64,000 nt of DNA from Cercozoa sp. M6MM (Eukaryota; Endomyxa: Ascetosporea), in the NCBI GenBank assembly GCA_040357565.1, contig JBDODJ010000053.1. One strand, given 5' to 3'. Below, in pieces: positions 12,301 to 24,937 of this stretch. Under the pieces are notes generated by a model that did not search any database, was not told the DNA's origin, and saw only the letters and a program-made list of their open reading frames with translations. The position numbers were made by a program, and so were the translations under genes. Each line of letters opens with the position of its first letter. The stretch's first letter is position 1.

Positions 12301-13983
12301 ACTGTCCAACTCATTGCACAAACTTGAGGTACTACTTTTGACTGCCGCTTCTGCTTTCAATGTGATTTTGGAGGATGTAAAAACAGAACCTTCCTGCTTT
12401 GAGCGGCCACGTGCGTGTGCGCTCACTTGTCGAATTCCTGCTGACGACACCCATGCAGCAGGTACGACTCTCTTTGTCATTTTTGCTGAGATAAACGCTT
12501 GCGTCTTAGGCCGAGTACGTTTGCTTCGGCGCCACGAACGCAGAAGGCGTACCTTAAGTCGTGTTGCCTGTGTATGCCGTACAGACACCTATGTTTAGGA
12601 GGAGATGGATGAGTCCAGTGTGCGACACTATGCGCTGAACACTCCTGTACGTTTGATGTGCAGCATTTGGTGTGCTTCTGTTTCTGTTCATCCCATATCT
12701 TTAGTTGTACACGCACTTTACTTCGCCAATTCGACGCTACGCGGACGTCCTCGTTCACCGGGTACAGCTCGTCGTACCTGTGTTAGGGGATGTGTTTACG
12801 TGCTAAACTGCAGTCGCTGTTGTACACCGTGAGTGACCAGTCGGAGAACGTTGACGAGGTGCTTGATCTTTTCGTCTGCATCTGTTTGTGTCACGTTGAG
12901 GTATATGCGCAGGTCGTGGCGTCGCCACAAAGAATGCAGGCCCAAGCAGACAACTGCAATTACCGCAAGATGAACGCTGATGCCGCGCAAATCCAAAGTA
13001 CGCGTGTCCCCTACTTCGCGTCTAAGAAATACCGATTTTTGACTCTGTGCAGGCAATGAAGTGTTCTTGCTTTCGCTGCTGTCTGCGCGTCCCCTGCGAC
13101 AGTTTGGTGTCCTCACCGATATTGGGTATATTTACCCTTTTTCTGTATTGTATCTTGCGTGAGATGCATGTTTGCCGCAGACCAAAATCGTGCACTATCG
13201 CGTTGCCCGATTTCGCGTTGCTCAAGCGTGTCAAGTCTGTTTTTTTTTTTTTTTTTTTTTGTTTGTTGGCATGCTTTGTGCCAACTTGAAATTTCGCAGG
13301 TTTGATGACCTGGCACGATGGACGCGTGAAGGTGACGTCCCTCCGCTTGATTACGCGCAGGTTCTGTACGATGGTGAGCCATCGTCGATGAACGCAGGCA
13401 GTCACAGCACGAGCGCGAGCAGCTACAGCACCAGAAGTACGGCAGTTGTATTCTTTCCCTGTGCGTGGAAGATCATGTTTCCGTGCTCGCAGGCAAGAAA
13501 CAGGACAAGCGTGGTCGCGACAAGGGCAGAAGCAAGAAGTCGAAACCGACTCCCGCTGAGGCGCATGCCAACGCAAAGGGTGTTCCACACTTCAACGATG
13601 CCTGTGTTGTTGTCTGTATACGTGCCATATGCGTCCGCGCAGAGGAGAAAGAGGTTCGCAAGCAACTGCAACTCGTTTTCGTCGACGGTACTGAGCGTCG
13701 CGTCGACATTATGGGTTGGCCACAAGTCTCTGCATTTTGTGCTGTGTTGTGTTGAGGTGTGTCCCTTTTGTACATTGGCTATTGGACTGCAGGCGTGTTC
13801 CCCGTACTGTTGGGATGCCAGCCGGGTGTTCCGATGACCATGAGTATTGCGCCGCTCAAGAATTAGTGCGAGCGCTTTGTGCTTATCGCATTGCTTCGCT
13901 TGCTTGGGGGGCTTTCAGTCGGTCACGCGAAGTTCCGCGCGTCCGGTCAGGTCGCCAAAATTGAATTTCTAAACGTATACTAA
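9339..13983 (+). CDS. RNase II-family 3'-5' exoribonuclease, DIS3L2-like
   Basis: Processive 3'-5' exonuclease that degrades RNA, in the DIS3L2 case acting in the cytoplasm on uridylated RNA without the exosome. The start exon is [17 protein letters not shown] cold-shock-type segment follows: [20 protein letters not shown] then [20 protein letters not shown]. The catalytic RNB core begins with [10 protein letters not shown] (about 10771-10805), whose aspartates bind the metals, then [14 protein letters not shown] and [20 protein letters not shown] followed by [19 protein letters not shown]. The absence of an N-terminal PIN domain argues for DIS3L2 rather than DIS3/Rrp44. The C-terminal exons ([14 protein letters not shown] ... 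[18 protein letters not shown]) would be the S1-type end; the stop is TAA at 13981. About 25 short introns; one contains a 20-nt T run near 13242. Subfamily call is moderate, RNase II family call strong. Confidence 0.88.
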
Positions 13984-14636
13984 GTTACTTCCATAGTTTC
14001 TGTACATTCGACTGTCCTGTCAGCGAGTAGTCAGTGGAACAGATCTTGCTCCTTCACCCATTCCACTTCGATCTGCGGGTTTTGACGTAAAATGAGCTTA
14101 AAGTACTTGCCTGCAGGGCAAACTACAGAACACATGCTCTTGCCAGCCAGCTCAACATTCTTAAGGCAAGGAGAAGACTTACAAGCTCCCCAATTCAGCG
14201 CGATGACCTATCTTGGTGGCGGCGTCGCTGGCGGCGGCAGCTCGAGCGTTTGCAGAGGAGTCGACAATACCACTGCGGAGTCAACGGGGGTTCAAAGCTC
14301 GCTCACGGGCTGCGAATGTCGCCGTCGCGTTGCAACGACGGAGACAAGGAAGCTCACCCGCGAACATGAACGTCATCACTCGTCTCTAGTCTGTTGCTAC
14401 CGTACGCTTTTTGTATAAAATTTAGTGTTGTGGAAAAGTTGGTCGTTTCTGGCCAGCTCTGTTCACCGAGTCGCTCAATGACACAGTTTGGAATCTCAAT
14501 TGTACGCGCGACGGAACAGGCCATATATCGATGGAGAGAAATCACACAATTCTGTACAGTAGGAGCGGCAACTAGTTTGTTCGACACGTACAACGATGCC
14601 GACGCTGGGCCGTTTCGACAGTGTACACGTTCAGTT
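13984..14636 (-). other. Intergenic region with a doubtful small minus-strand gene (about 14038-14372)
   Basis: Between DIS3L2-like (+) and coronin (-) stop codons. On the minus strand, MTFMFA is followed by a good donor (GTGAGC), and the far end reads YFKLILRQNPQIEVEWVKEQ then DLFH and a stop near 14038. That C-terminal segment looks protein-like (alternating hydrophobic and charged) but no family was recognised, and the intervening exons cannot be joined with certainty. It may be a short, fast-evolving protein with two to three introns, or chance. The rest of the gap, up to 14636, is the 3' flank of coronin and shows nothing. Confidence 0.3.
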
Positions 14637-16341
14637 TTACTGGCCGGCAAGCTTGGCCTCGAGCTCGGCGATCTTGGCCTGCGCCGCGGCGAGCTCCTCC
14701 TCGAGCTGCTCGTACGACTTCTTGGCCACGAAGGTAGCGGCGGCTGCACCCATAAATAAAGGATGCATATAAATCATACATACAGCACACAAAAGAAGGC
14801 AACACACCCGAGGCACCAGCGCCGTCGGTGCGCTTCTCCGGGTCGAGCGAGGTCTTGATGACCTCCTTGCTGGCACCGCCAAAGTACTCCTCGGCCGTCA
14901 TCGACGGCACGCCAGCGTACGTGTCCGGGAAGATGTCGTCCTGGAAGATATCGGCACCCGTCTTGCGCGGCACGCGCATCGACACCGGGGCCACCGTGTC
15001 GCGCGTGAGGCGCAGGAAGCGCGCGATCTCGCAGTGCGTCGTGTCGCAGGCGCGCTTGGGGATCCACGTGAGGCCCTTCTGCGGCGTGCTCGAGCGGAAG
15101 TTCGCCAGGTGGTACACGCCCGTCGAGTCGACCTCAAAGTAGCGGATGTCACCGCCACCCTTACCGGCCAGGTAGAGGATCGACAGGTCGTTGTCGTAGA
15201 ACGGCAGCAGCACCGACGCCGACTGATCGAGGTCGACCGTGCGCACCGGACCTGCATGAGCAAGCAGACACATCAACAAGCAGACATAGATAGGACTATG
15301 TAGGGGTGAGGACGAAGGTACCGCCCGAGAGGTTGCGCGGGTCCCAGAACTTGATGCGACGCTGCGAGGTGCGCGTGAAGCCGACGGCACCCACGAGGTT
15401 CTGGGCGCCGCAGTGGAAGACGCGCGCTGACTTGGTGCCCGAGAACGAGTCGGCGATCTGCACGGCCTCGGCCTGACGCGGGTCGTACAGACGCACCTTC
15501 TTGTCCTTGCACGACGCAAAGATCTGCGAGCCGTCGTCTGAGAACTCGTAGGACTGGATCATGTCGCCAAAGTCGCCGTACGACAGCATCTCGGCCTGCT
15601 TCTCGATGTCCCACAGCTTGATCGTGCGGTCGAACGACGCCGACGACAGCACCGAGTTGGCCGTCGGGTTGAACTTCACGAACATCACCTTCTTCGTGTG
15701 GCCCTTGCACGTCACCGCAGCCTCCGTCACGTGCTCCGTGAGGCCGGCTGTCGAACACGCACACACACCCAAACATAACATACAGTGCAAGGACAAGGAC
15801 ATCGACACAGAGGAGGAAGTACTCGACGGGAACTGCGAGACCTTGACGGCGCAGTCCTCACCACCGGTGGCGATCATGTTGCCAATGAACGGGTGGAACG
15901 CCATGTCGAGCACCTTGGCGCGGTGCACGTTGAGCGTCGGGTGGTTGATCGACAGGCGGCCCGGCTGGTCGAATCGCTGGATGATCACGGGACCACCGCC
16001 ACCCTGCTTGGCCACGGCGAAGAACTCCGTGTTGGCGGCAATGTACGTGCCCTCACCGACCGTCGAGGCCTTGATGTCCGTGTAGCATTGCTCCGTCTGC
16101 ACAGAAATCACACAATAAAGTGCGACCACACAACAGATCGAGCGTTTTGACTCACCTTGTACTCCTCGCCAAAGACGTGGCGGAACTTGGACGCGCGAAC
16201 AAAGCTGCACACAGGAAAACATACACACACACGTGAGTCGAGCAAACGCAGAGACACGGCACAAAAAAGTATCCGTGGGTCAAAGGCGAAAACTGACAAA
16301 CAGCATCGCGGCCAATGGAGGGCTCATTACCTGCCGGACAT
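14637..16341 (-). CDS. Coronin (WD40 actin-binding protein)
   Basis: Coronins bind F-actin and Arp2/3 complex and regulate actin turnover at the cortex and in endocytosis. A tiny first exon, ATGTCCGGCAG (MSG plus part of a codon), joins SFVRASKFRHVFGEEYK, the classical coronin N-terminal motif. Then come TEQCYTDIKAST and WD40 blades: AVAKQGGGGPVIIQRFDQPG, LDMAFHPFIGNMIATGGEDC, GHTKKVMFVKFNPTANSVLS, SFDRTIKLWDIEKQAEMLSY, GFTRTSQRRIKFWDPRNLSG and LLPFYDNDLSILYLAGKGGG. The coronin-specific region after the propeller is present (FLRLTRDTVAPVSMRVPRKT, then FQDDIFPDTYAGVPSMTAEE). The protein ends in a short coiled coil, EQLEEELAAAQAKIAELEAK. This is the full short-coronin plan, trimerising through the coiled coil. 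Divergent from AASS. Few introns compared with its neighbours. Confidence 0.95.
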
Positions 16342-16767
16342 GTTCTATAAGATGTGCTGTGCTAACTGTGCAGTGGAGTGGCACAGAAGACGTGTTTTGG
16401 GGTCTCCGGAGGGTCGAGAGAGCAGACGCGCGTGCAGGTCAAATGGACGGATCTGTACGTGTGCCAGTAGGTTTTAATCTTTTGTCCATTTGTACTTGGA
16501 ATGTTCACTTTGTGCGAGAGGCTTGCTGGCAATTACTGCTGTCACAGAGTGCAAACGTGACCTAGTACCAATAGGTAATCATCTGCATACGAATAATTCC
16601 GTTTTGGCCTGCGAAACCGTGCGCTCACTTTTTGCATCTCGATTTTGTTGACCACCTCGGGGTTGAGGGCTTTGGTTGTCGGTTGTCGGTTGTGGCATGT
16701 CAACCTGTAGTGTAGGTGGAAAGTAGCAGCATAGCAAGCAAGTGTTTTTAAAGCAACGGAATTGCGG
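16342..16767. promoter_or_regulatory. Bidirectional intergenic region, coronin / AASS
   Basis: 426 bp between divergent start codons. A CGGTTGTCGGTTGTCGG-like direct repeat (GGTTGTC, at about 16674-16692) is the only local structure noticed. No TATA box recognised. Confidence 0.4.
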
Positions 16768-18819
16768 ATGCGTGGCAACGGCGTTGTTGGAATTCTCCGC
16801 GAGGTGCTTGTTTTTCCAATGTTCTGTGCTGTGCACTACACAATCGTGTTTTGTTGTGATGACACAGGTGAAGAACAAGTGGGAACGCCGCGTTCCACTC
16901 GTTCCCAGCGACGTGAAAAAGTTGGTACACTGGCTACGAGTTTCCTCGTTAGGTGTGTGTGTGTGTGTTGCTGTGTGATGGTTCATTGTGCTGGTGCAGG
17001 TGGAAAAGGGTCTGCAAGTGCTCGTGCAACCGTCACCGAACCGCGTTTTCTCGTAACTTGTCCTCACAGTCTGGCTCTTGTTCACATCAAGCGATTGTTT
17101 GCTTGGGTGTCTCTGGCTAACAGGGACGATGAGTACGCCAGTGCCGGCGCCGTGCTGACCGATGACTTGTCCAAGGTGAGAACTTGCTGTACGCCTGTCT
17201 ATGTAGCTTCGATGTTAGTGTGTTTGTGTGAACAGGCTGGTACGATTCTCGGTGTGAAGGAGTTCCCGCACACGTCGCTGCAGTCCGACAAGGCCTACGT
17301 ACACATTGCTTTGCTCACATTGCTTTGCTCTATCTGGTCGTCTTTATGTTGTGTGAACTTAGATGATCTTCTCGCACACGATCAAGGCGCAGCCGGTACC
17401 TTTCTCTGTCTGACTGTGCTGCGCTCTTGTTTGCTGTAACTGTTTTGTTTCGTTTGCAGGAGAACATGCCCTTCTTAGACGAGTGTCTGCAGAAGAATGT
17501 TTCGTTGCTGGACTACGGTAGCCATTTCCGACTTGTTGTATGTACATCTGTATGTACATTTGTTGATGAACACAGAGAAGATTGCGAATGACGAAGGTCA
17601 TCGGCTCGTCGCTTTTGGTATCTGTCCGCAGTGATTGTTGTACTGTCTCGTGTATGTCTGTGATGATTGCAGGCGAGTACGCCGGTCTGGCTGGCATGGT
17701 CGACGGTCTGCGAGGTGCTTCCTCTGCTTGTCTCCCTCTCTGTAGGGGTATGTGTCTCCTGTATAGGACTGGGTGAGCACCTGCTGTCTCGAGGATTCTC
17801 GACGCCCCTCCTGCAGGTGGGCAGCACCTTTATGTACGACGGTCTCGACGACTGCGAGGGGTACACAGAATCTTCCTTTGCCTTTGTGTCGGTGTACCTG
17901 ATGCCACTACCCCCTCTGCAGACGCCTGAAGGAGGTGGGCCAGGCGATTGCCAAGAAGGGTCTGCCCAAGCAGCTGCCGCCACTTGTGTTTGCTTTCACT
18001 GGACGGTGCTTTCACTCATCCCGTGTCTATGTGTTCCTGTGTCTATCTATTCGGTATGTTGCTGTGTTGTTTGGACAGTGGACGCGTGTACAATGGTGCA
18101 CGCCAGATTCTGAACCACCTGCCGGTCAAGACACTGTCCTACGATGAGGTAGCTTCCTTGTGCACTTGCACTTGCACTGATGTGTTGTATCTCTGTTTAT
18201 AATGAATGTGGGACCCAGCTGACGCAATTGCGCGCACAAGAGAAGAACGGTACTTTACCGGAGGACTACAACAAATGGGTATCCTCTCTGTTTCTGTGTG
18301 GCTGGTCTCTAATTCACCGTATGCTTACACCCATGTTTGCACACAGGTGTACGCCATCGATCTGACTGTCGATGATCTCGTCGCTCACAAGAACGACTCT
18401 GACCGGTAGCGCTGTTCCCTCCACAGTGTCTCGTGCCCCTTAGTGAACACATGTGTGTTGTTGCAGTGTGGACATGCAGCACTACATTGCGCACCCGGAC
18501 GAGTACGCTGCCTTTCCATTGCATGTGTTCTGTAATCTAGTGTGGCTGTGGTTGTTGGGCAGGTATGAGCCAGTGTTCCATCAGAAGATTGCGCCGCACA
18601 TCAACGTGGTATCTGTTGTTTGTATCAAGGAAGAGTGTATCAAAGGTAGTACATGTCGCTGTTGTAGCTGGTTAACGGAATGTACTGGGAGCCCAAGTTC
18701 CCGCGGTACAAGACTTGTCCTAACCCAACACTATGTCGACATGCTACCTTATCTTGTGCCACCTCAGACTGTTGAGCAAGGAGCAGATGCACGACTTGCA
18801 CGAGTAGCCTTCTGTCTCT

Positions 18820-18869
<50 letters not shown>

Positions 18870-18879
18870 NNNNNNNNNN

Positions 18880-18931
<52 letters not shown>

Positions 18932-21914
18932 GTGTGTGCGTGTGTGTATGTGCACCTTGTTCTCTGTCCAAGCAGACAGGGCCACGCACTCGACATGGTG
19001 GTCGACATCACGTGCGACATCGAAGGCTCGGTGGAGGCGCTGTCGCACAGCACGCAGATCGAGGCGCCTTTCTTCACCTACAATCCGGCCACCGGCAAGG
19101 AGAGCGCCGGCGTCACCGGCAAGGGCACCTGCTTCCTGGCAGGTGGGTATGCAGATACGGCCTGTCGTATCCCCAGAGAGAGGTGATTGTGCACATGCTA
19201 TGCTTGGGCAGTGGACAACCTGCCGACCGAGCTGCCGAAGGAAGCGTCCGAGTCCTTCTCCAATGCGCTGACGCCGCTTGTTCCGGGTACATTTGGACCG
19301 TGTGTTTGGACTGTGCATTTGGACTGTACATTTGGGACAGGACTGGCCCAGTGGCAGCTGTCGCCGGAACTCTCCAAGGCGCTGATCACGCACGAGAATG
19401 CGCTGACCGACGACTTTGACTACATCACCGAGTTGCGCAAGCACGTCAAGGCCACGCCGGTCTTCCTGCCGTCCACTCGGTACCGGTTGTACCTCTGTGT
19501 TGTACTTGTCCCAATGTACATTTGTACTGCGACAGACGCGTGGTCGTCCTGGGCTCTGGTATGGTGTCGGCCCCTCTGATCGAGTACCTGCGAGGTGAGC
19601 ACTACGACGTGACCATTGTGTCCGACGATGTCGATGCGCGCAAGCTGCTCGCCAAACGGTAGTCTTTCTTCTCTCTCTGCCTTGTGTAGTTCGACTGTGT
19701 ATGTGTACCTTTTGAGCACAGGTACGGCTGCTCGCAGGTGCATCTGCGAGTTGGCACCGACGACAAGCTGTTGCAGAAGGTAGTGTGGCCATGTGTATCT
19801 GTATAGATAAGGCGTGTGTATGTTGTGCAACAGTTGGTACGAGAGCACGATGCAGTGGTGTCGTTGCTGCCTGCGACGGCTCATGTGGTACCTTCTTGCC
19901 CCCTCCCAGGTGCCCTCTTTACTCTTTTGGTGTTGCACAGGAGGTCGCCAAGAAGTGTGTCGAGAACAAGCGGCACCTCATTACGGTAGACTACTTGTGT
20001 GCGTGTTCTCACACTTACCTCCCGTATGGTCTTGTTGTTCCACAGGCCTCATACGTGTCGGACGGCATGCAAGGTCTGCATGAGCAAGCCCAGGCACAAG
20101 GCATTGCCCTCATCAACGAGGTCGGCTTGGACCCTGGTACGTCGGCCCTTGTGCGTGCGTGTGTGTGTGTGTTGCATTGTCGTTGTGGCGATGCAGGACT
20201 GGACCACATGTCGGCCCAGCAGGTGATCGACCACGTCAAGATGCAAGGCGGCCGTGTGCTCTCGTTCGAGTCGCTCTGCGGCGGTCTGCCGGCGCCGGCC
20301 TTTTCCGACAATGCCTTGCAGTATGTCTCGGCTTTGCTGTCTGTTGTCTGTACTGATTTGGGTGCTGTGCTTTGACAGGTACAAGTTCAGTTGGAGTCCG
20401 CGTGGTACTTTCAATGCATGTGACCGTTTAGGCGCTGGTTGCTACACACCTTTTTGCTTAGGTGTGCTGACTGCTGCCACCAACGCTGCACAGTTCCTGC
20501 GGTACCCTTGCATTTTGTATTCACGTCTCTAGGTGGGTACCCATACATGTGTATGTGCGCAGACAAGGACAGGTGCTTCAAGTGCCCGGCAGTGACTTGC
20601 TGTCGCACGCAACGCCCATCACTATTGGTACTCTTCTTGCGAATGTGTGTGTGAGTGTACCTGTCTGAATTATCTATTGACGACGACAAACGCTACCATA
20701 TGTAGGCGGCATGAAGTTGGAACACATCCCAAACCGCAACTCTCTGCCCTACGGTACCAAGTCACTTGCAATTGTGGTCAGTGCGAACATGCGTTTCTGC
20801 AGGCAAGGTGTACGGCATCGAGGATGCGCACACTGTGTTCCGTGGTAACTAGTCTTGCTTTCATGTGAAAGTAGCAAACGTAGTGTCTACTTTAACAGGC
20901 ACGCTGCGCTACGAGGGCACCTGTCGCCTGATGCACGCGTTTGCCAAGTGTCAGTTGCTGTCGCAAGAGTCGCTGCCGGAGGTTCATCTCTTTTTTTTTG
21001 TGTTAGTTACGAGGTGGTTTCATTAATGGGTGTTTCAAAGGGCACGACTTGGCGCGAGTTCCTGTCCAAGCAGAACGTTGATGAAGTCGCCAAGGAGGTA
21101 CCTTGTTCTCACACACGTGCTTTCCGCGTTTGTTATTTGTTCGCTTTGTAGGCGTTGGACTCCTTCGGTGTCTGGGACAGCGACCTGGTGTGTTTGTTTG
21201 TAACACATATATGTGTACCCTATGGGGTCTGCCGAGCAGGAGATGACGGAGACGCCGCTGGACTCGTTGTGCGCTGTGCTGTTGCAGCAGCTCGCCTATG
21301 CGCCTGGTATGTCACTAACTTGTATCCGCGCGGATGCTGTGTTGGCACTCTTGAATAACATCGCTGCAGGTGAGGAGGACATGTGCGTCATGCAGCATCG
21401 TTTCGAGGTCGAGGACAAGGCCGGCCAGAAGTCTCTCATCACGTCGTCTCTCGTGCACACTGGTGCCTTCGGAAACCCACCACATTTTCACTTTTAAAGA
21501 GTGTGGCAGACTTCTCTGTTCGCAGGTGTTGTCGGTGACATCGAGAAGCACTCTTCCATGGCTCTGACGGTACCTTTGCATGTGCCTACTGGTCTGTCTT
21601 GTGTACCGGTATTTGTCGACAGGTCGGCATGCCAACGGCAATCGCGACGGACCTCTTGTTGAAGGAGTGCATGTCTCGCCGGTATCCCGTGTTTTCGTTT
21701 TGCCTTTCTTATGGGTCCTGGGGGCGCATGCTAAACCTATATGGGTGCGCGTTTAGTGGTGTGGTGCTGCCGAACCGTGCTGACCTGTACGAGCCCATTC
21801 TCGGACGCATGGCCGCTGCTGGTACCTACGTCTTAGGATAAAGACGTTGGGTACGTTTCGATATTTGTGTTTTTTGCAGGTGTCGAGTTCCAGGAGGAAG
21901 TGCATGCATTGTAA
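16768..21914 (+). CDS. AASS: Bifunctional alpha-aminoadipic semialdehyde synthase (LKR/SDH)
   Basis: First two steps of lysine breakdown: lysine-ketoglutarate reductase forms saccharopine, and saccharopine dehydrogenase releases glutamate and aminoadipic semialdehyde; mitochondrial in animals. The start exon MRGNGVVGILRE joins VKNKWERRVPLVPSDVKKLV. The LKR half continues with DDEYASAGAVLTDDLSK, AGTILGVKEFPHTSLQSDKA, ENMPFLDECLQKNVSLLDY and EYAGLAGMVDGLRG. The SDH half has the Rossmann motif RVVVLGSGMVSAPLIEYLRG, then EHYDVTIVSDDVDARKLLAK, VSLLPATAHEVAKKCVENKR, ASYVSDGMQGLHEQA, INEVGLDPGLDHMSAQQVID and ESLCGGLPAPAFSDNALQYK. It ends GVEFQEEVHAL. The fusion order LKR then SDH is that of animal and plant enzymes. 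No clear mitochondrial presequence precedes the catalytic part. One intron contains a (GT)n tract with an N gap. Over 30 introns. Confidence 0.94.
18823..18953 (+). repeat. Intronic (GT)n microsatellite with assembly gap (N at 18870-18879)
   Basis: GT repeats on the coding strand of AASS, inside an intron. The ten N mark an unresolved length, so the true repeat may be longer. Confidence 0.95.
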
Positions 21915-22619
21915 CCACGCTCACGGTAACGTAAGACGACGCAAAGAATTCAAGATTCGATTTATTTTGCGTTGAGCTAACGAAGTAACGTCTCGTCACG
22001 TCAGCGCAGTGTTCCGCAGTTATACAATGAACTGTGAATTAACAAAAATCCATGGGAGGCATAGTCGCAATTAACGCGTACATGGAAATTTGAGTATGGC
22101 TCACCCCCTCATAAATTTCGAATTCGGTGCAGCCCGAAGGCTTGCTGAGGGCAATTGAAAAGAACAGCCCAAGCACTATCACGGCAGAACGTATCAAGTG
22201 CGAAGGGACAAGAGCTCCGTAGAAGGAAGCTGGAGAAGAGATACCTGCAGTCAAAGTGCGTGAGCTGTAGAAAGCTTGACCCAAGCTAGGAAGTCAGGTC
22301 TGCACAACACTGGGCAATGCAAGGTAGAAGCCTCAGGATGTAATGCAGGAGATACCCGACCTACGCGAGCGAAACAAATCCTTCACTAACCATACTGGTT
22401 CAGATTTGATCGTCCGCGCTGACTGTTTGACGAGAAACGCTATGCCGTAACAACTATCGTACATACTTGGTTTCCTAGAAGACTCAACTAACTAACTCGA
22501 CTAGCGTAGGCTTGCCTACTGAAGCGAGGTAAGGTGGACGCGAAACCACTACATGCGCATTGGATTTCCACGACCGGACGGCCCTGCACAGGCATGTTTG
22601 CGTTGCTACGCTAGTGGAC
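21915..22619. other. Convergent intergenic region, AASS (+) and SPFH gene (-)
   Basis: 705 bp between the two stop codons. A minus-strand frame of 81 codons (22039-22284) has a hydrophobic stretch but no recognisable family and overlaps expected 3' flanks. No RNA gene or repeat was identified. Confidence 0.5.
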
Positions 22620-23399
22620 TCAGTTGTTTTGATTCTTCTGTGAGACAGAGACTTCGGGAGTTTGAACGCCGACCATCGTGTGTGCATTCTCTCCAAACTG
22701 AATTCGCCCCAACAGTATAAGTTGAGAACATCTCCAGTGTAACCAAAGAAGAGTGTACGTGCGAGCGCAGCAACGAATGCCACTTCCACTGCAGGACGTG
22801 CGTGTTGTTGAATGAATCAGTGCCTGTCAGGTTTGCGCGCAGCCACTGGTACCTGCGAACACAGGTATCAGATTCGACACACATACATACGGTTAAAAGC
22901 AATGATACTGCTCGGACTTGGCCTTGATCGTTGCGTTTGTTCGCTCAGCACGCGCGGTGGCAAGAATGGTTTGAGCCTGTGGAATACACAAGGGCGCGTA
23001 AGCCACACAGCACAACAGCAAGGTAGGTACGCACCTGAGCAGAGTACTGCGTCTCAACGTTCTTGATTTCCGCATTGGCTTCTGCAGGCACAGGCGTTTA
23101 TACGGTACTTTAGTATAAGTGGGGGCACGTACCAGCATCGACAGTATCGATACGGCGACGCACGATGGCACTGCGGACAGCACAGTAGAGAGACGAAACT
23201 GTACGGATCAGAAAAGGTACGCAGCGTTTTCATTCGTGACGCGCTTGTTTGTCTCCGCCTAGGGCACGCATTCGGCATACACGCAAACGGGGCAAAAGTG
23301 CTTTGAGTGACATACCGTGACAAGCTTCTCGATCACCTTGTTCTCAACCGACGAGTCGAAACGCGCGTACACTGCAGCACGAGATACTCTCAGTTGTTT

Positions 23400-23449
<50 letters not shown>

Positions 23450-23459
23450 NNNNNNNNNN

Positions 23460-23509
<50 letters not shown>

Positions 23510-24635
23510 AGACACAGACACAGACACAGACACAGACACACAGCGTCAAAATAATCGCACCCGTGAGACCGACAAAGTCAGACCAGAGATTGTCCAGGAC
23601 ACGAGTGGCGGCAATGGACAGGTAGTCGTGCACGCAATCTCTGAATGGGATACACAGAGATTGGAGATGTGGCCTGTGTGTCTGTACAGACAGACCAGGT
23701 GTTACCGGTCTTGGAAGAAGACTTCGTACAGAGCAGTGCCATTGCTGCTGCCACTTCCTGTGTGCAACGAACGCTTGATACCTCGCATACTTTCCGTCGG
23801 ACACAAAGAAAAACAAACCAACGTCAGTGGTGCCAAAGCAGGCCAGCTTAAAGTCGTCTGAATCCAGCGAATTCTTGAACTCGGCCTGCAGTCGCGTCTC
23901 GATCTGCGTCGTGTGGGCAGGCAATGTCGGGTAGTTTTGGTACCTAACGCGTTGAGAATGATGGAAAGACAGAGAGCGTACAGAACAGGAATCTGTACAG
24001 GTCGTAAATCGTGTCCTTGCGCAGCTTGTACAGCACGTCCACTTCGACACTGTATGCGTACACATGCATGATTAATGAAGCGCACACAAGCAGGGCAGGG
24101 TACTCAATGACCGACTCTTGCAGGTACAGGTTCACCGCAGTGCTGTCGCACCCTGCAAAAATCAAACAAACATGTGCCAACAATGTCAGGGGTGGCAGCA
24201 GCGATAAGACAAGTATGTACCACCCGTGTTGCAGAAACGCAGAATCTGCACGGTGCGCGGGAACTTGATGAACTTGTGGTCTAAACGGCATCCAGACGTT
24301 AGCAGATACAAAAGGCAGGTACATATATGCCATCGAGTACCCACGCCAATAAAGTAGCGGCCATCAGTGTAGGTCTTGTTCTCGATGTTGACGCCAACAG
24401 AGTCATATTTGAGACCGTACTCAAGTGGGTCAATCGTGCGGAATGAGAATGCAATCAAGAAGATAGCAACAATCAGACCCACGCAAAAGAAACCGCCCTA
24501 CAAAGCGACAAACAGACCTAGACACGTCCACCAAGGAAAACGAGCGACAGAAAAATTACCAAAAATCTCTTTCCATTCTCGTTCCTGCCAGAAATACACA
24601 GGGGTTTGCATCATAAGTTCATGCACACCCGACAT
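22620..24635 (-). CDS. SPFH/band-7 (prohibitin-like) membrane protein
   Basis: SPFH proteins form oligomeric membrane scaffolds (prohibitin, stomatin, flotillin families). Reading: MSGVHELMMQTPVYFWQERE, then WKEIFG joined to the membrane segment GGFFCVGLIVAIFLIAFSFR. TIDPLEYGLKYDSVGVNIEN, TYTDGRYFIGV and DHKFIKFPRTVQILRF begin the SPFH fold. VEVDVLYKLRKDTIYDLYR, IETRLQAEFKNSLDSDDFKL, VYARFDSSVENKVIEKL and EAN AEIKNVETQYSAQ continue it, followed by the Ala/Glu-rich helix AQTILATARAERTNATIKAK. The end is YQWLRANLTGTDSFNNTHVL ... LLRSH, an intron (GTACAC...ATTCAG), then FGENAHTMVGVQTPEVSVSQ and KNQNN. In-frame ATGs also exist upstream, to 24683, so the start is uncertain. Subfamily not assignable; protist SPFH proteins of this kind often lack an experimental role. 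Confidence 0.78.
23400..23541 (-). repeat. Intronic (GT)n plus (GTGTCT)n tract with assembly gap (N at 23450-23459)
   Basis: CA repeats followed by about six CAGACA units on the plus strand, that is GT-rich on the coding strand of the minus-strand SPFH gene. The gap again sits inside the repeat. Confidence 0.95.
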
Positions 24636-24937
24636 CTTCGTAGATCTTAACATCGTACATTCAATAAAGGAAACACCGTACATTATGATCGACGACAGCC
24701 AGCCTTTGAGCCAGAAAGCTTGCCTTGATGCAACAGATGACAGATGACCCAGAGCCTCTGCCCTTGGTTAATCAGTCAATAACTAGAGTCCGCCTGCCGT
24801 ACAGTGGAGCTTGTCTGCGGCAAATGCAGCTGAACGAGAGACGATCAATCATCCAAGTTCTCATGCACCCTTAACAAAAAAAGCAGATTCGTCAAGCCAT
24901 CTCAGGTGCAATCCACACAAGTGTGTGCATATTCTTG
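24636..24937. promoter_or_regulatory. Bidirectional intergenic region, SPFH gene / PH-domain gene
   Basis: About 300 bp between divergent starts. It contains GCACCCTTAAC followed by an A run (about 24865-24882); the CWC22/RPB1 divergent region has the same GCACCCTTAAC core followed by a T run. Confidence 0.4.

Noticed and set aside
14572..15519. Minus-strand frame of 315 codons
   Set aside because: It is a coronin coding region extended out of frame through an intron at each end; only the central part is coronin protein.
18640..19077. Frames made of THTHTH or CVCVCV repeats
   Set aside because: They are translations of (GT)n/(CA)n microsatellites, here and at every other tract; not proteins.
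22039..22284. Minus-strand 81-codon frame after the SPFH gene
   Set aside because: It was considered as the SPFH C-terminus, but the gene closes cleanly at 22620 after a GTAC-CAG intron, leaving this frame without context.
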